A program made the position numbers and the translations under genes. The notes below the pieces were generated by a model. The model was not told where the DNA came from and made no database searches. It was given only the letters and a program-made list of their open reading frames with translations. From Mytilisepta virgata (lineage: Eukaryota > Mollusca > Bivalvia > Mytilida > Mytilidae), in contig CM051516.1 of NCBI GenBank assembly GCA_028015205.1, positions 28,386,593-28,450,592 on the forward strand: a DNA stretch of 64,000 nt, given 5' to 3'. Shown here one piece after another: positions 1 through 15,400 of this stretch. Within the stretch, counting starts at the first letter, position 1. Every line of letters begins with the position of its first letter.

Positions 1-161
1 AGTAAAATTTCTTTAATTAAAGGTAACCACTTCCTCTTGCTCCAACTCCACCAATTTAGCTCCCCCCTCCCCCCCCCCCCCTTTCAGTTTGGATGTTTTT
101 TTTTTTTATTAAAACCACACATCAATATCTGCATTTACAGTATGCTTTGATATCTTTATAG

Positions 162-404
162 AATGTAAATACAACAAAGGTGACTGGGGACCATGTGATT
201 CAACAACAAATTTGGTGTCCAGGACACTTACCCTACGAAAGGGTGATGGTGGATGTAAACAGACACACACACAAACATTTAGTTGTGATAAATATGAAAA
301 AATTAAAAAAATAAAAGAGGAAAAGAAAGCTGCAAAGGAGAGTTTAAAAGCTGAAAAAATGGCCTTCAAGGAACTTCATAAGAAGCTTAAAGGTCTACGT
401 AAAG
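162..404 (+). CDS. PTN/MK-like gene, exon with module 1 and a lysine-rich tail
   Basis: The acceptor is TCTTTATAG just before AATGTAAATAC; the donor is AAAG|GTGAGT. The exon opens with two bases completing a codon, then a module starting CKYNKGDWGPCDSTTN with its last two cysteines in GGCKQTHTQTFSC. A tail of about 35 residues rich in Lys, Glu and Ala follows, probably helical. An alternative acceptor (TTTACAG, ending at 140) is also in frame and would add seven residues. I chose 162 because the other exons begin directly before the first cysteine. Confidence 0.82.
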
Positions 405-3400
405 GTGAGTAAATGAAGGGGCTGTAAGCAAACAGCTTAAAAGTACCCGTGACCATCATTTCAATCCGTCCCAAAGACTTAGTGAACGAAAATGCTCTGA
501 AACTGTTTGACGAAAATCTTTCAAACTTTGAAGGATTGTTCGCCATCATATGTACTTGACCATATCATATCGCCAGTTTGATTTGACCATTTTTTGGGGG
601 TATTGCAACATTGACATCTTGTGAACACAAGTCCTTTGAAACCGTTTTGACAGAAATCTTTCAAACCTTGAAGGATTGTTTGCGATTACATGTACATGTA
701 GTGTTTTATAGACTTGTTTGTCCTTTTCATTGTTTTCCAGTTTTTGCAATGGTTTCATAAGTTTGTTTTCATCTTATCAGTTTTTTGCTACCTTAAACAA
801 CTATTTCAATTTTAAAATATACTTTTAAATGTTATCTATGTCCCTGTTGTACAACTCTATATATATTGGCGAGGGACATGTTGCTACAGCATAGAAATCT
901 TGTTAAAATTTCAAACTTTAAGAGGGTATCATTAAATAGGAAGCAAATGTAAGAAATCTATGATATATAAACAACAGCTATGAATTTTTTATCGCCTATA
1001 TTTGATGAGAATTTTTGCCACCAGAAATTCTTATAGTCCATAAAGTTAAAAATGTAGGATCACATCAGTAAACAGGAATTAGCTGTATCATAAGTACATG
1101 TTGGTACCCATCTTGAGTTGGTAATACACAAAGTATAAATTACCTCACTTGTAGCCTATTGATGCTGAGAATTTCATAGCCAAAAATTTCTAGTATGAAG
1201 AAATGGAAGGCGACATTGTTAAACAGGAAGTAGATGTGCAACAGGAGCGAAATTAGTACCTTATTCAACTCATCATGGTCATGGTCCCCACCAACTTGAA
1301 TTACTTATAAATTTACAAATCACCATTTTAAAAAAAAATGGTGATGAGGATTGTATTTTATTAAGATTATTTAAAAAATACAATTCCTGTGATGGCCTTT
1401 CTATTTTGGTGTAAAATGGCTAAATATATCTGAAAAATTTCCTGAATGTAAAAGTAGCAAAAATACTGATAATTTAATTTGATTTGAATACTGCATATTT
1501 ATTGGCTGAACAACATAGAGCAACATGGGTTATACTGTTTAACCTGGTTAGGTCTTGTGACATCACCAATGGATTAATCTGCCCCTTGTAAATTCAAATA
1601 GTCTCATGTCATTATTGATGCTTGAATCGAGGAATCATTGTACTTCTGTTTTGAAATTAGATTCTAAGAAATGTTTCAAAATTCTGGACAGGTTATAATT
1701 ATACTTCAGTTATCTGTTTAAAAATTGGAAGCATTCCTCAATTCAAAGAAATACACCTCAACAAGTTCAATTTTTTGTATTATTTCAGCTGGATGTAATT
1801 TTAAGGAAAATGTTAGTGCGTGCAATCACGACACACATAAAGTTACTAAAACCTTCACCTTGGAATCAGGGGATGCAACAACATGTGTCCTTGAACCAGT
1901 AGAAATATCCTGTCGAATGCAGGAAAAAATTGAAAAAATTCAACAAAGGAAAAAACAAAAGAAAATGGAGAGAAAAATGAAAAAGAAAGAAAATAAAAGG
2001 AAAATAAAACAAGAAATGAAGAAGAAAAATAAAAAAGAACGAAGAAGAAATCGCAAATCAAGACAAGGTTAGGAGAAAATTGTAGTTTCGGAATGGATTA
2101 AGATAAATATGTGAATTTTATGATAGAATTTTGAAGAATGCTGAATCTTTCACAATAAGTGGTTTATCATCAGTCAATATGTATGCTTTAAATCAGAAAA
2201 AAGTTTATTAATTGGAATTCCTAATATTGGAATGCTTTTGTTTGGATTGAAAAAAAAAATAAGGCATAATCTCGGGTAAAAATCTTGCAAAATTCACAAG
2301 TTTATCTTTTGTTTTTATAGTAGGATGGTTTTGACATACTTCTTTTTTAGGAAAATTTTATATTATATAAAAATAGGTATGTCATTTTAGTATGAAAATA
2401 TTAGTGTTGGGTTTTGTTTTTTGTGGGTTATATCTTTAATTTCTCTATACAGTTCAAGATCAAGAAATTTTTATAGGAATAATGATTTTTAAATTATTGG
2501 TGAAGTTCAATTATGTATATGATAATGTTAATTAGTAATTTATGAAAATGGCATTTTTCTCAAAAATATGAATTTATTTTCTCGATTTTGAGCTTATTAG
2601 ATAAGAGGAAAATAACTTTTTGTATTTAAAAACAATTTTGATTAGACCACACAAAATTCAGTTGGTTTTCTTAAATAAGGTTTTCTTATTTTTTTAAATA
2701 TTGACAAGAGAGAAAAATAGTTAGGCTGTTAGGTTCCACCTTTGACTTTTAACTTTTATGATTTATCTCTCTCTAAATAAATAAATTGATTTTATAAAAA
2801 GACATTGGTTTGCTGCTTCCATAAAAAGCATAAATTTGGTTACAAAATAAATATTTGTTTTATCACCCACATTTTCACCTTGCCTGCTAAAATATTTTAG
2901 AGCTAGCATGCCACCATTTTTTAGCAGAAAATTAATAATGGTTAATGAATTTAGTGTGGCCTTGAGATGTAGATGGCACAAATGCAAATGTTATCCAAAT
3001 GTTTTCTTTTTTCTCTTTGTTTTATTTTATTTTTTGTGGGGAGATAGGAGAGACTGGTTAAAATGAGGAGGTGAGGAAAATGATTTTAAAATCTTAATAT
3101 TTTGTAGAAATATTTTCTTTGGAATGGTCTTCTGAAATCAAATTATTAATGTTGCTATTACCAACACAAGTTGGTTGTAATATTTAAACATAATGGTGGT
3201 ATATCCACAACTTGTTGTGTAAATATTTTATTTCAAATTCTTTTTTCTACTTAAACCATTGTAGTTTTACTTAATCAAAGACTTATATTTTCTACTTAAA
3301 ATTGAATTTATTTCTTGAAATTGTAATTGAATAACGTAAAACCCACCTGATCTGCTGATACATGTTGAAAGTATACATTTCTGGATTTATTTACAAAGAT

Positions 3401-6400
3401 TTGATGCATGCTTGTTACATACCAATAGCTAGTCATTTGTCATAATTCATTTCATGCTTGTCATTGCATTAGAATAGTTTAAGCATTTGAAACAACTCAT
3501 AAATAAACGTCCTAACTTTCCGCCTACAGTAAACCATAGAATTTCACATTTTATGAGATACGTTGTAACATACTTTTATTAATTTTTATAGAAGAACATA
3601 TTACATTCCAGGATGTATTTAGTCTGGCTTAGATCTTTTCTTCTTCATTTTGAATTTCAACTGTTTTACAGTTAAAACAAGCACATTCTGGCCCTGCTAT
3701 CTAAATTATGTAACGTCTAACCAAATTTTGCAGTTCTAGCAAGCGGTCAACTTGCTGGTAATCATACTGTATTGGCTGATATGGTACTGGTATGTTTTAT
3801 ACACCAGAGTGTCAGGATAGATAAGTGGGAGGCTTAGGTACCCATAAAACCACTTTAAGCCCCCATTGTTTAGTGTCTGTACCAAGTCAGACTATCCTGA
3901 CTCTGTTATGTGTGTGTTTATGCTCTTTTATGATATTTTTTGTCTGGGGTTCTGGGTGATGTTGATTGATTGATATGTCGTAGTTGACTTTTCCTGTTAA
4001 CAGTTTTGACGTAGCCGAACATTAACATGTTTAAAAGACATAAAGTTCCTTGGCTAAAAATTTTGAAATTCAAGGGGAGATAATCCTGATATTTACTTGC
4101 CAATGTAAGGCAAAGATTTTTGTTCGCAACAGTGAAATTTGGGGAGGGAAACTTTGATTTTCCCCTGTACAGTCCTTAAAAATATTACATCATTTATATA
4201 TTATATATCAGTCACGCAACGATCCCAAGATGTAATTAAACTTTTTATACCTTGTTCCATGGAATTGGATATTGTCTCAATTATGCATACCCCATATAAT
4301 TTCATTTTCATATTTTACCCATTTATACAATGCTTGTGTAGAAAATGCATCATGATGCATGTAGAAGGACAGGATAACTTTTGTCACTCGAACATCAGAA
4401 AGTCGGGTAAAAGATGAGTCAGTGTTACAGTATATATAGAACTTTTCTTGGTCTAAAAACCTCTGAGTCTGAGTCTAATAGGTTGCATTCAAGAGTTGTT
4501 CTGCTAATTTAAGTTCATAAGAAAAGAAACTCCTATTGAGAAATTTAAAACGCACATGTAATTTCTACCATCTAAGATGTGAGTCTGAGTGACATGGGTT
4601 TCACTGTATGTACATGTATGTTGACATAAAAGTCTTGTTTTTCATTTAAAGTCATATTCATATTATCAGGTGTAAAGTAGGTCAACAGTTCAAATTTCAA
4701 CAGTGGATAAATAGATAATGTTTCAGTTACAGGGTAGGTTCCTAAGAGTAGAAAATTCTTTGAAGGAGATAATGCTTGTTTTGTATGAAGAATGATACTA
4801 TTATTGATGTTTAAGGATAAACATGGACATGTTTCAAAAACTTAAATTTTATCATTTAAATAGTCTATGCTGTATATGATTGGTTGATCCTTAAAGGAAT
4901 ATTTAATCTGATAAACCAGAAAATATGGTTGCTGTGACCTACTTAACACCGTTATTACTTTATTGACTGATTTTTATTGTATTTGATTCCTTCATTTTCA
5001 TATCATCTTATATCTAAATTCAAGCAATTTATGAAATACATGTAATATATTGTACATGTTAGATGTTAAGATCAGTTGATGTATTTTTACAGTCAAAAAG
5101 TCAAGTTTTTTCATAGAATGAAGTTTTTTCAATTAATTATTATTTTTCTTGTATACTTTACCTGGATGAAATGATTTGTTTACCACATAATATGCCTTTC
5201 TTATCCTTTTAATACACTTGTCTATTCCTTTAACAATAAAATCTTTTATTGGTACCAATTATTTATTGTCATAAATTGTAATTTGAAACAGTATTTAAAA
5301 GTAAACCAAAATACATTGTAGTTTAATTCCCATTTTGAAAAAAAAAAATTGCACTTGTAATGTGCTTGTCATGTCTGTATTGTACATTTTATGTTCATTT
5401 TAAAAGCTCTCTAAAACTTATGATGGAATGTTTTATCCAAGATATAAGATTTCTTTTTTGGTACATCATGTGATCACATTGTGTAAAAATATTCAGCGCA
5501 TAATCTATATGTCTTACCTTATATAAATATCACCAGCTTTAAAATATTTAGAAGTGGAAGTGGAACAATTATTCTTGAATTGGACCAGAACGTGGAGAGG
5601 AATGACGAAACATGAAAACATGTATATATGAGAAAGATTGGGTATGGAGTAAAATGTCAAATTTAACCGAAAGTAGACATCTAGTCTGCAGTAAGTCGGA
5701 ATCCCCACAGCATGTGGCGAGCCCTAAATGGCCTCAACAAAATAACCAAGTGTATAAATAACTGAAAACAACACCATGTTTAATCATCAAATAAGGCTTA
5801 GAAATTTAAGAATTTGAATAGATTATACATGCCAGTGACCATTATTTTCCTGACTTGGGACAGGTGCAAATAAATGTACTATGCAGTTGGACTAAACTAG
5901 TTTTATTTTATTCTAACCTCCCAGCCCCCTATAAATATTCCTGAGGGCAGAAATAAAAGCACTAATAGACACAGAGTAAATATCAACAGAAAATATACCC
6001 AGTTCATTAGAAAAATACCTCAAAATTAAGGTACAGCAACAAGTATGACAAACAAAAGAGGAACATGTACAGTGTATGAACAATGAATGCTTACAGTTCT
6101 TGGAAGCATGCATATGTAGAACCTTAAGTATGATCAAAAAGTTATTGGTATCGGTATAAGATTACAGTAAATTGTTTTATAATACACACTGCAAGAAATA
6201 AAAAGTTTCAATTTACTTTTTGAATTTCTACATGTAGATAAGATATATAACTGTATGTTGTGCCTTTTTTAAGGAGGGTGAGTGGAGGTTTCAATCAGGC
6301 CACATTTGATGTGAATGAATATATATGTTTTTCATACAAGGGTAGATCAATGGTTTGTGGTTGAAAATGAAGGATTCTTTTTTTAATTTTTAAATATATT

Positions 6401-9400
6401 ATTATAAAATTTTATATAATTTGTTTGTAGATCAGCATTTGCATTTTTATATGATGTATTGTCAAAAATGATGCTTTATTTTATCTGTATTTATACCAAA
6501 ATGTATGAAAATGTTTTCTTATGAATCAGTCAATAAAGTAATGATTGTATGACTTTCTGTTATGTTATGTTATACAGTAGTAAATAGAAAATTGGCAGAT
6601 CTAGGATTAGTCGCAGCCCTTACCCTTTTTTCAAATGTTTGTTTTTTAATGGGCAAAATCAAAAGTATTTTATTGCTGGAAAGTCCTTTTACCAAATAAC
6701 CAATGCACCCTTCCCACAAAATCTGTTATCATACAATTCCTTTAAACTTAAAACTAATGTGTTTTTTCCATTGAATTCCATTGTCCCCTTGATTCATATG
6801 ACCTGGATCTGCTGCAGTAGAATTTTGCATGTTACAGACAACTTAAGGGAATACGATACAGTAGAAGGGAGAGATAATGATGTCACCAAGAGATGCACAT
6901 TGTGACTTCATAGCATCCTTCAAGAAAAACCTTTATACCATTCTTAAATTTGGGGTTTTTATACGACCGCAAAATTTTTGTGGTCGTATATTGGTATGAC
7001 GTTGGCGTCGTCGTCGTCGTCATCCGTCATCAGCGTCGTCGTCCGAAGACATTTGGTTTTCGCACCATAACTTTAGTATAAGTTAATAGAAATCTATGAA
7101 ATTTAAACACAAGGTTTATGACCACAAAAGGAAGGTTGGGATTGATTTTGGGAGTTTTGGTCCCAACAGTTTAAGAATTGGGGGCCAAAAAAGGGCCCAA
7201 TAAGCATTTTTCTTGGTTTTCGCACAATAACTCTAGTATAAGTAAATAGAAATCTATGAAATTTTAACACAAGGTTTATGACCACAAAAGGAAGGTTGGG
7301 ATTGTTTTTGGGAGTTTTGGTCCCAACAGTTTAGGAATTAGGGGCAAAAAAAGGGCCCAAATAAGCATTTTTCTTGGTTTTTGCACAATAACTTTAGTAT
7401 AAGTAAATAGAAATCTATGAAATTTAAACACAAGGTTTATGACCACAAAAGGAAGGTTGGGATTAATTTTTGGAGTTTTGGTCCCAACAGTTTAGGAATT
7501 AGGGGCCAAAAGGGTCCAAAATTAAACTTTGTTTGATTTCATCGAAAATTGACCTATTGGGGTTCTTTGATATGCCGAATCTAACCGTGCATTTAGATTC
7601 TTAATTTTTGGTCCTGTTTTCAAATTGGTCTACATTAAGGTCCAAAGGGTCCAAAATTAAACTTAGTTTGATTTTAACAAAAATTGAATTCTTTGGGTTC
7701 TTTTATATGCTGAATCTAAACATGTACTTAGTTTTTTTATTATGGGCCCAGTTTTCAAGTTGGTCCAAATCGAGGTCCAAAATTAAAGCTAAAAAAGGGG
7801 TAAATTATTTTTTTTGGGGGGGAGGGGGGCAATTCTCCACAGCATATTGTATTGCACAAGAAGCAAAAAATTGAATATAAATTCAAATCATATGACCAAT
7901 TCTAAGTTCTTTGATTTCAGTTATTCTGTGTCAGAAACCTATTATGTGTCAAATATTTGAAGAAATTTTCAATTGCACAGTATTGTGCAATAGCAAGAAA
8001 TTGATATGTGTGCCCTGTTATCAAAACTTTATTATTAACAAATTCCATTGGAAATTTGCCAATATAAAATGTGCTGATGAAGCTTTTTTGTTTATCTTAT
8101 CTAAACTGCTTTTAAATTATGTATATTTAAAATTTGCCATCCATGCCTATGATGTCATTTTCTATTTTAATATGTTATGGTGTATTTAAATGGGCTGTTA
8201 TGGTTGCAAAGTATACAGAAATGGGGGGGGGGGGTTGAAAACAAAATTTAGGGAGGGGGGGATAAATGAGAAATTGGGGAAGGGGCAATTTTTTTCTCAT
8301 TTCATATTTCATAAATTAAAAAGAAAATTTCAAATTTTTTTTAGCAAAAAAAGGGGGGGTTACAATAAATTTTATTGTTTTTTTTTTTTTTTTTGGGAGG
8401 GTGGGGGTCAATGTGCAACTTCATAGTGTATTGCACAAAAGTTAAAAAAAGGGATAAATTATTTTTTTTTTTTTTTGGGGGGGGGGGGGGGGTGGGTCAA
8501 TTCTCCAAAGCATATTGTATTGCACAAAAAGCAAAAAATTGAAAAATTGAATATAAATTGAAATCATATGACCAATTCTAAGTTCTTTGATTTCAGTTAT
8601 TCTGTGTCAGAAACCTATTATGTGTCAAATATTTCAAGAAATTTTCAATTGTACAGTATTGCGCAATAGCAAGAAATCTTCAATTGCACAGTATTGCGCA
8701 ATAGCAAGAAATTGATATGTGTGCCCAATTTTAAATTGGTTATTTCTGATTTATATATAAAAACAAATAATACTGATATGGTTTGAATAGGTAAATTAAA
8801 AATTTTTAAGTTCTTAGACAACATTCATTCTGTGTCAAACCTATGCTGTGTCAAATATTTATTCACAATCCAAATTCAGTATTGTATCAAGCTTGAATGT
8901 TGTGTTCATAATTGCCCCAACTATTCAGGGTTCGACATCTGCGGTCGTATCTAGCTGCGCCCAGCGGAGCATTTTATTCTCAAATAGCTTTACAATAAGC
9001 ACATGGACCCCACCTTTTTTCTTTTGCAAACAGAAGCTCATTACTTAAAGTATACTAAGATTTAAAGAAAAAATCAGTGGAGGATTTTTTTCTACATGCA
9101 TCTAAAGTTACCAAATTATTATCAATATTCCTTATTTGACTTAACTTTGCATAATTTCCTAATTAGTTTATTGATCTTTTTCATCAGGTATTTACTAGAA
9201 GACAATGTCTATGTAGTTGGGAATATTTTACAAAAGACTTGGGGAAGTTATTTTTTTTTCATTAAAAAGTAAGAGACTTTTTTGTGGCACTCTGGAAAAA
9301 TAAAAAATTTAGCGTTTTTGGCTCAAATATAACAGAATCAGTGTTGATTATCTTAAAAATTAAGTCATTAAGGTATGTTTTTTTTTATACATATTTGGAA

Positions 9401-12400
9401 AGTATACATAAAAATTGACCATCTGGTAAATTTTCAGCAAAAATTCAGTGGAGGAACCTTTTTGTATCGTATTCCCATAACATAGAAATGTAACAAATTT
9501 ATTCTTTTTACAACATGCATGACAAATATAGAATTTGGTGTCAGTCAAACATTCACTGGTATTATGTCCCCTTAAATTTGTTGTGTTTTATAGTAGTTTA
9601 CAAAACCCCCCAAAATATACAATACAATGAAAATATTTGAACTGAGATGACCTTTAGGTTTGCATTTTTAGTGTCTGATTTGCATTTTCTTTAGAGGGGT
9701 GTGAAGTGTGAATCTTCAAAAATGATATTTTATGTAAACAAGAATTTTTGCATAAATTTACAACAGTGTTTGGGTCGCACAATCATATTTGTAGAAAAAT
9801 GAAAAGTATATTTTTCACTGTATTTTGACAAAAGTTCTTTAAAATTACTAATTACCACATACCAAGGGCAAAGGGGTTGTTGTGGCAATCGACAAAGAGA
9901 TATGCACAGAAATAAGAATTAAATGGCCCCTGTAAACACTTGTGCTAAAATTTATCAAAACCTTGTATTGATGTATGATAAAAAAAAAAAGGCATGCAGT
10001 CAAGGAACAAATATACAGACCTAAAAATTTGGCTTATGAAAAAAAATGTGAAAAATACAGTTTGGAATATTTTTCAAAAGCAAATTATTAGACTGGTATG
10101 GATTTTAATAGCAAAAAATACAATGAAATCTCTATAAAAAAAGATAAAGGTTTCTCTTATATTTCAGATACAGAAATTGCTGCTCTTTGGAATTTTAAAT
10201 ATATTTTGATTGATAAAATAGTTAAATAAATCAATGTCAGTGAAATTTATAGGCCTGAAAATTCCTGGGGACTGATAAATGAAATATAAAACTAAAATCA
10301 TACAGATTAAAAATATCATTGTCTATATGGCTCATTAATTCTGTCTTGTTGAACATCAAAATTATCATATTAAGAATTGCCATGGCCATTAATAGTTTTT
10401 ACAGCTCACTAGTGCTGATAACTCTGTATCATTTTGCAAAATGTCTTAAATCTTAATAAAGTTGTATTAGACATAATCAAGTACACAAAAATCTTTACAA
10501 ATTTGATTTACAAAAATTTATCTTGTATAAAGATTTCAAAAGTATTATACAGGAGTCATTACAAACAGTCATCATTGGGTAATGATGGATTGTTCACATG
10601 AGGGGTTCGGGAAGGAAGTTTTCATTTCATTTGAATTAAAATCTTGTTAAAAAATTTGATATGAAAGATGTGAAATATCTCCATTTTTGGTACAAATACC
10701 AACAGTCCCCACTGTACCCCTCTTCTAAAACATGAAAATTGATTATCATTATAGAATGATATTTTCATTTAAGGTGTGAAAAGTAGTAAAATCCAAGACT
10801 TATGACTGCTTAAATATATATGTGATCTTTGCTGGATGCAGATTCGAAGGGTGAGGGGGGAGCCAGCTGTCACAAATCAAGGTGTGTACTAGCCACAAAT
10901 GACCCAGAGACTTGTGTGGATAACTTAGGGGTGGGGGGGGGGACCTGCTGCAAATTATGCTTTTATTATACATTCAAAAAAAGCTTTTTTTCAATAAAAT
11001 ATATGATGACATGAAATATACAATTTGAATTGGGGAAAAAATGCAGACAAAACTCCATATTTCAGGTTAGATCCAGATTTGACTGGATTTAGAATATATT
11101 ACACAGGAATGTAAATAATAACTGCCTTAGGAAATGGTTACACTTATTTACATATATGTCATTATATCAATCATTGAAAACGTAGAGGTCCTATTTAGGT
11201 ATATAAAAAAAGTCTTTTGCATTCTGAACATGAAAAATTTATTTGGCCTTGAATGTGTTGTGAGGTATCAAATACTCCTAAAAAACAGTCAGATATGTCT
11301 GTTAATAACTCTTGAAGGGCTAGGGTTGTTAAATTAATATAAATTCTATATTTAATACTGTAAAACAATGATAGAATAAAGATATGAAATAAATACTACT
11401 TTGCAAAAGATTTCTTAAATAATTTGTCTTTTAATAACTTTAGAAAAAATATTTTAATAGTTGTTTTTTCTTTTAATTTTCATTATTAATGTTATCTCAA
11501 GTAAAGTTAATCTTACATTTCTTAATACTTTTTATAATTTTTATCATTAAAGTTCTCTCAAATAAAGTTAAACTTAGGCCACACCAAAATGATCCTTATT
11601 TCTTTGGATTTTGTCAGCCTGCCCTGATTTTTGGATTATGTTAATTTTAAGAAAAAAAGTTTTTGCTGCCTCATTTTGCAAAAATCCTGAAAATTTGCCC
11701 CAAATTCTTCAATTTTCAAAAAATTGAAAATAAAAATTGTTTGCCCACTCCTAAAATTTGTAAAAGTTAGAATTTTTAGCGCAATATTTTATTTTTAAAA
11801 AAGATTTTCAGTGCGTAAATTTGATCCTTGCCTGAAAAAACATGTTTTCAAGAAATAAAAAATTAAATTAACATTTCACCCACACGTACCTATTTTTGAC
11901 ACCCAAAAATCCAAAGAACAAAAAATTAATTTGGTGTGGCCTTACATTTCTTAATACAAAATCTGGCCGGAGTCTAGCTGTTACAAATATATACCCATAC
12001 TTTCTTTTTCCAACGAAAGTATGGTACATATATATTTGTAAACTGACTCCAGTTTGTGTATAACAGGTATAAAGAGGAACCAGAGTGAGTTATCTTTTCC
12101 TAACCAATGTAGGTAAGGGAAATAATTAAATTCTCTCCCTTTTATCCTCAGGCTAAAAGAGAGAAAAAGTTATTATCTCCCTTACCTAAATTGGTTAGGA
12201 AAAGATAACTCACTCTGGTTTCTCAATTTAATTAATTAAAATTCAACATTAGACTATTCTCTACAAACATGATCAAAATTCCTAACTAAAGAAATCTGTT
12301 GAAATATATTTAGATTCTGGTTTAGTTCCTAATATTTTTCCTGAATATTAAAGCATCGATCAGTTTACTGACAAATAATTTCTGACATCATGACCACAGA

Positions 12401-15400
12401 AATTCAGAAATCAAGTCTATCAAAATTGTCCTATTACCAAAAAATCCAATAAAGACAGCATTAATTGAAGTTGGCTATCCAAAAGTAAATTGTCCGTAAT
12501 ATTGAGCGATTAAGAATGTAATCAGACAGAAGGACTTTACAATAGCCTCCCTACAGTGATGTTTTCTTCAGATGATTGGTAATTTTGATATGCAATTAAG
12601 TTGTGTTTGCCACATTAAACAGAAATTAGACTTAGCCCATAAGGCCACACCAATTTTAATTTTTAGTTCTTTGGATTTTTGGATGGCAAAATAGTTGCAA
12701 GCGAGCGAAATTTTAATTTGAAATTTAATATTTTTTCTTGACGACTAATTCTTTTCAGGCGAAGATCAAATTTACCTGCGGCACACTTTTTTTTTTTAAC
12801 TAACTGCAATATTGCAAAAAATTGGAAAAAGCTTCTCAATTTTGACAAAATTTGAAGGAGCAAGCGAACAATTTTTATTTTTAATTTCTTCAAAAAGGAA
12901 GAATTTTGGGTACATTTTGAGTATTTTTGCAAAATGAAGCGGCAAAAAAGTTTTTTCTTAGAATTTACATAGTCCAAAAATTAGAGCAGCAAAATCCAAA
13001 GAACTAAAGATAAATTTTTGTTTGGCCTAAGCAGTTTTATGATAAACCAGTATACTGAGGTTGATATCAAAATTTTCTCCTAAGGCTTAATGTAATCAAC
13101 TGTTGGTTTCCGATTATGTATTTATAATATTCTGGCAGATTAAAGGACGAGGATGTATTTTCTGGCAAAATTAGAATTATTTATTTTCAGCTTTAACGTT
13201 AACCAACGTGACATTCACAAATGTGGACAATATTTTTTTAATCTATACAAGTTTTTTGCTGTAAAAGTACTCCTACAGATTTGATTTATGATGGATTAAC
13301 CTTATTTACCTAATTAATCAGAATTACGAGCCCAGTAAGATGAAGATTATGTTGACAAATATGAAGTAAATAAGCATTAGGATTAGTAAGACTGAGGCTT
13401 GTTTGAGGGTTTTTAGTTTGCCACAACGAGCGTCCACAGCATGTTCTCTGAGATACTAGTTGACATAGGGTCATATATTTTTGTATGCAGGTGCATGTCA
13501 AAGTGACTGACCATGTGACATAAGATGAAGGTCACATGACCCATATTACATGGTTGACTGGCTTTTAAGTTTTATGTCAAAAATCAGTTTTAACATACAA
13601 AGTGACCTACAATCGTATTACATTTGTACTTGGTGTCAGGATGCATCTCTGGGAGTAACACAGCCTCCCACTGAAATTAGGTCACCCTGACCTACTTACT
13701 GCGCTTCATTGACTTAGGTTAAGTTTTATGTCTGTCAGTTCCATTCTCCGATACCAAGGGACCTACAATCATATTACTTGGTGAGAGGGTGCATTTTGGG
13801 GGGTAACACAGCCTCCCACTAAAATCAGGTAATTCTGACCTACTTATCGCACTTCATTGACTTAGGTTAAGTTTTTACGTCCATGTTCAGTTATCCAATC
13901 TACAATCATTGGGGGAATGAAGTGAACTTTGTAATGGTAGATTTCTGGTTCTTATTATGATTCACTTTTAATTTCTATGCTAAAATTTTCCGTTATATCA
14001 TTAACCCAAACATGGGAACTATTTCCTGTATATTAGAGCTAGCCATGATTGGCCAAAAGTGTTAAGAAAGATTGATTTCAGATATATTTATTTTGGAGGT
14101 ATTCAGTGGGTTGTGAAAGTGGTCTTTACCTATTTTTCTCAAACATTTATTTAAAAATATGCAAAAAAGGTTGAATTTAGAATTTTAAAAATCTAAATCT
14201 TCGTGACATTTTGAATTGTTTGTAATGTGTATAAATTGATCAAGCTTGCCAACAATCCATAAAATTGATAATTGGACTGAATAATTTATAAAAACAATTT
14301 CTTTACAAACTTTATATTCAGTCTGTTATTTAATAAAAAAAAATCCATATATGTATTCTTGACCTTGATTGTGTGCTGTGTTTAGTATGGGCAGTAACTC
14401 TTACCTTTGGTGATGAAAGATACCTTTGTGCTTTAATTATATTTTATTAAGCAACTGTTGTGTCCAATTCAAGACTAATGGCTACATGTATATACATTCA
14501 TCAAACAAGACAAAACATTAAGCAATAAATCAATATAACAAACAGTATAAACAGAGCATGTGATTCAAACGAAACTAGCTGTCTCCTGTCCTCAGTACAA
14601 GTGACTGTTTCAAAAAGGAGCCAAGCTTTCTCACTTGTTCATTTGTTTCGGGGTTCAAAATTTGTTTCAGTTTATCTTCTGGGTCAATTTCGTGCTCAAA
14701 ATTAAAAGGTTGCAAATATTTATTTCCAACAGAATCATTAATAGAACAATAAAATAATAAATGACCTTCATTATCAACAGTGTTACAAATTTTACACAAT
14801 CTCTCATTTCTTGGAATTTTGGATTGAACAAGATTCAAAATCCTTCTTTTGGACAATCATTAAATTTCATGGAATTAAAAATTCAATAAAGGAAGATGAT
14901 TCCAAAAAATAGAGATATTGCAGGTTTACTTTAGGTTAAAATAAAAAGAAAAAAATTCAGTTTCTCAAATTCATTTTCCCAAAATCTTTGACGTCGTAAA
15001 TTAATTCATTGGTCTAAGATTACTGGTGCCCAGTCATATCTTGACGCCATGCATAGGATATTGACGCCGGGGTCAAAATACAGTATGGTATATTGACCTT
15101 AGGGTCAATTTCCCATGGGGGTCAAAATATCATGTGACACAGGTATAATTTTATACTATGTTTACTCCTGATATCACAAAATTATTTTCATTTCAAATTA
15201 TTATTGACTGATGTTTTTACTTTCAGATAATTGGAGAAAATCTTATTTTAATCTTTCATTGATTAAAATTTTAAAAAATGATATAACCTCTTTCTTAAGT
15301 CACAGAATTTATTTCTTTTAAACAAAACAAAGACATCATACGGAAGCGCATTTAGGACCTCCCAAAAATATAATTTGAATTCGATATCACAAATTGTAGA

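Noticed and set aside
1855..2061. Phe-rich frame on the minus strand
   Set aside because: Shadow of the lysine-rich tail of module 2.
4139..4417. Frame with several Cys and His, considered as a skipped exon
   Set aside because: No Trp-x2-Cys core, no good acceptor in the right phase.
10829..11014. Cys-rich 61-residue frame, considered as an extra PTN-type module
   Set aside because: Cysteine spacing does not fit the module pattern, no phase-1 acceptor precedes it, and it runs through a G homopolymer.
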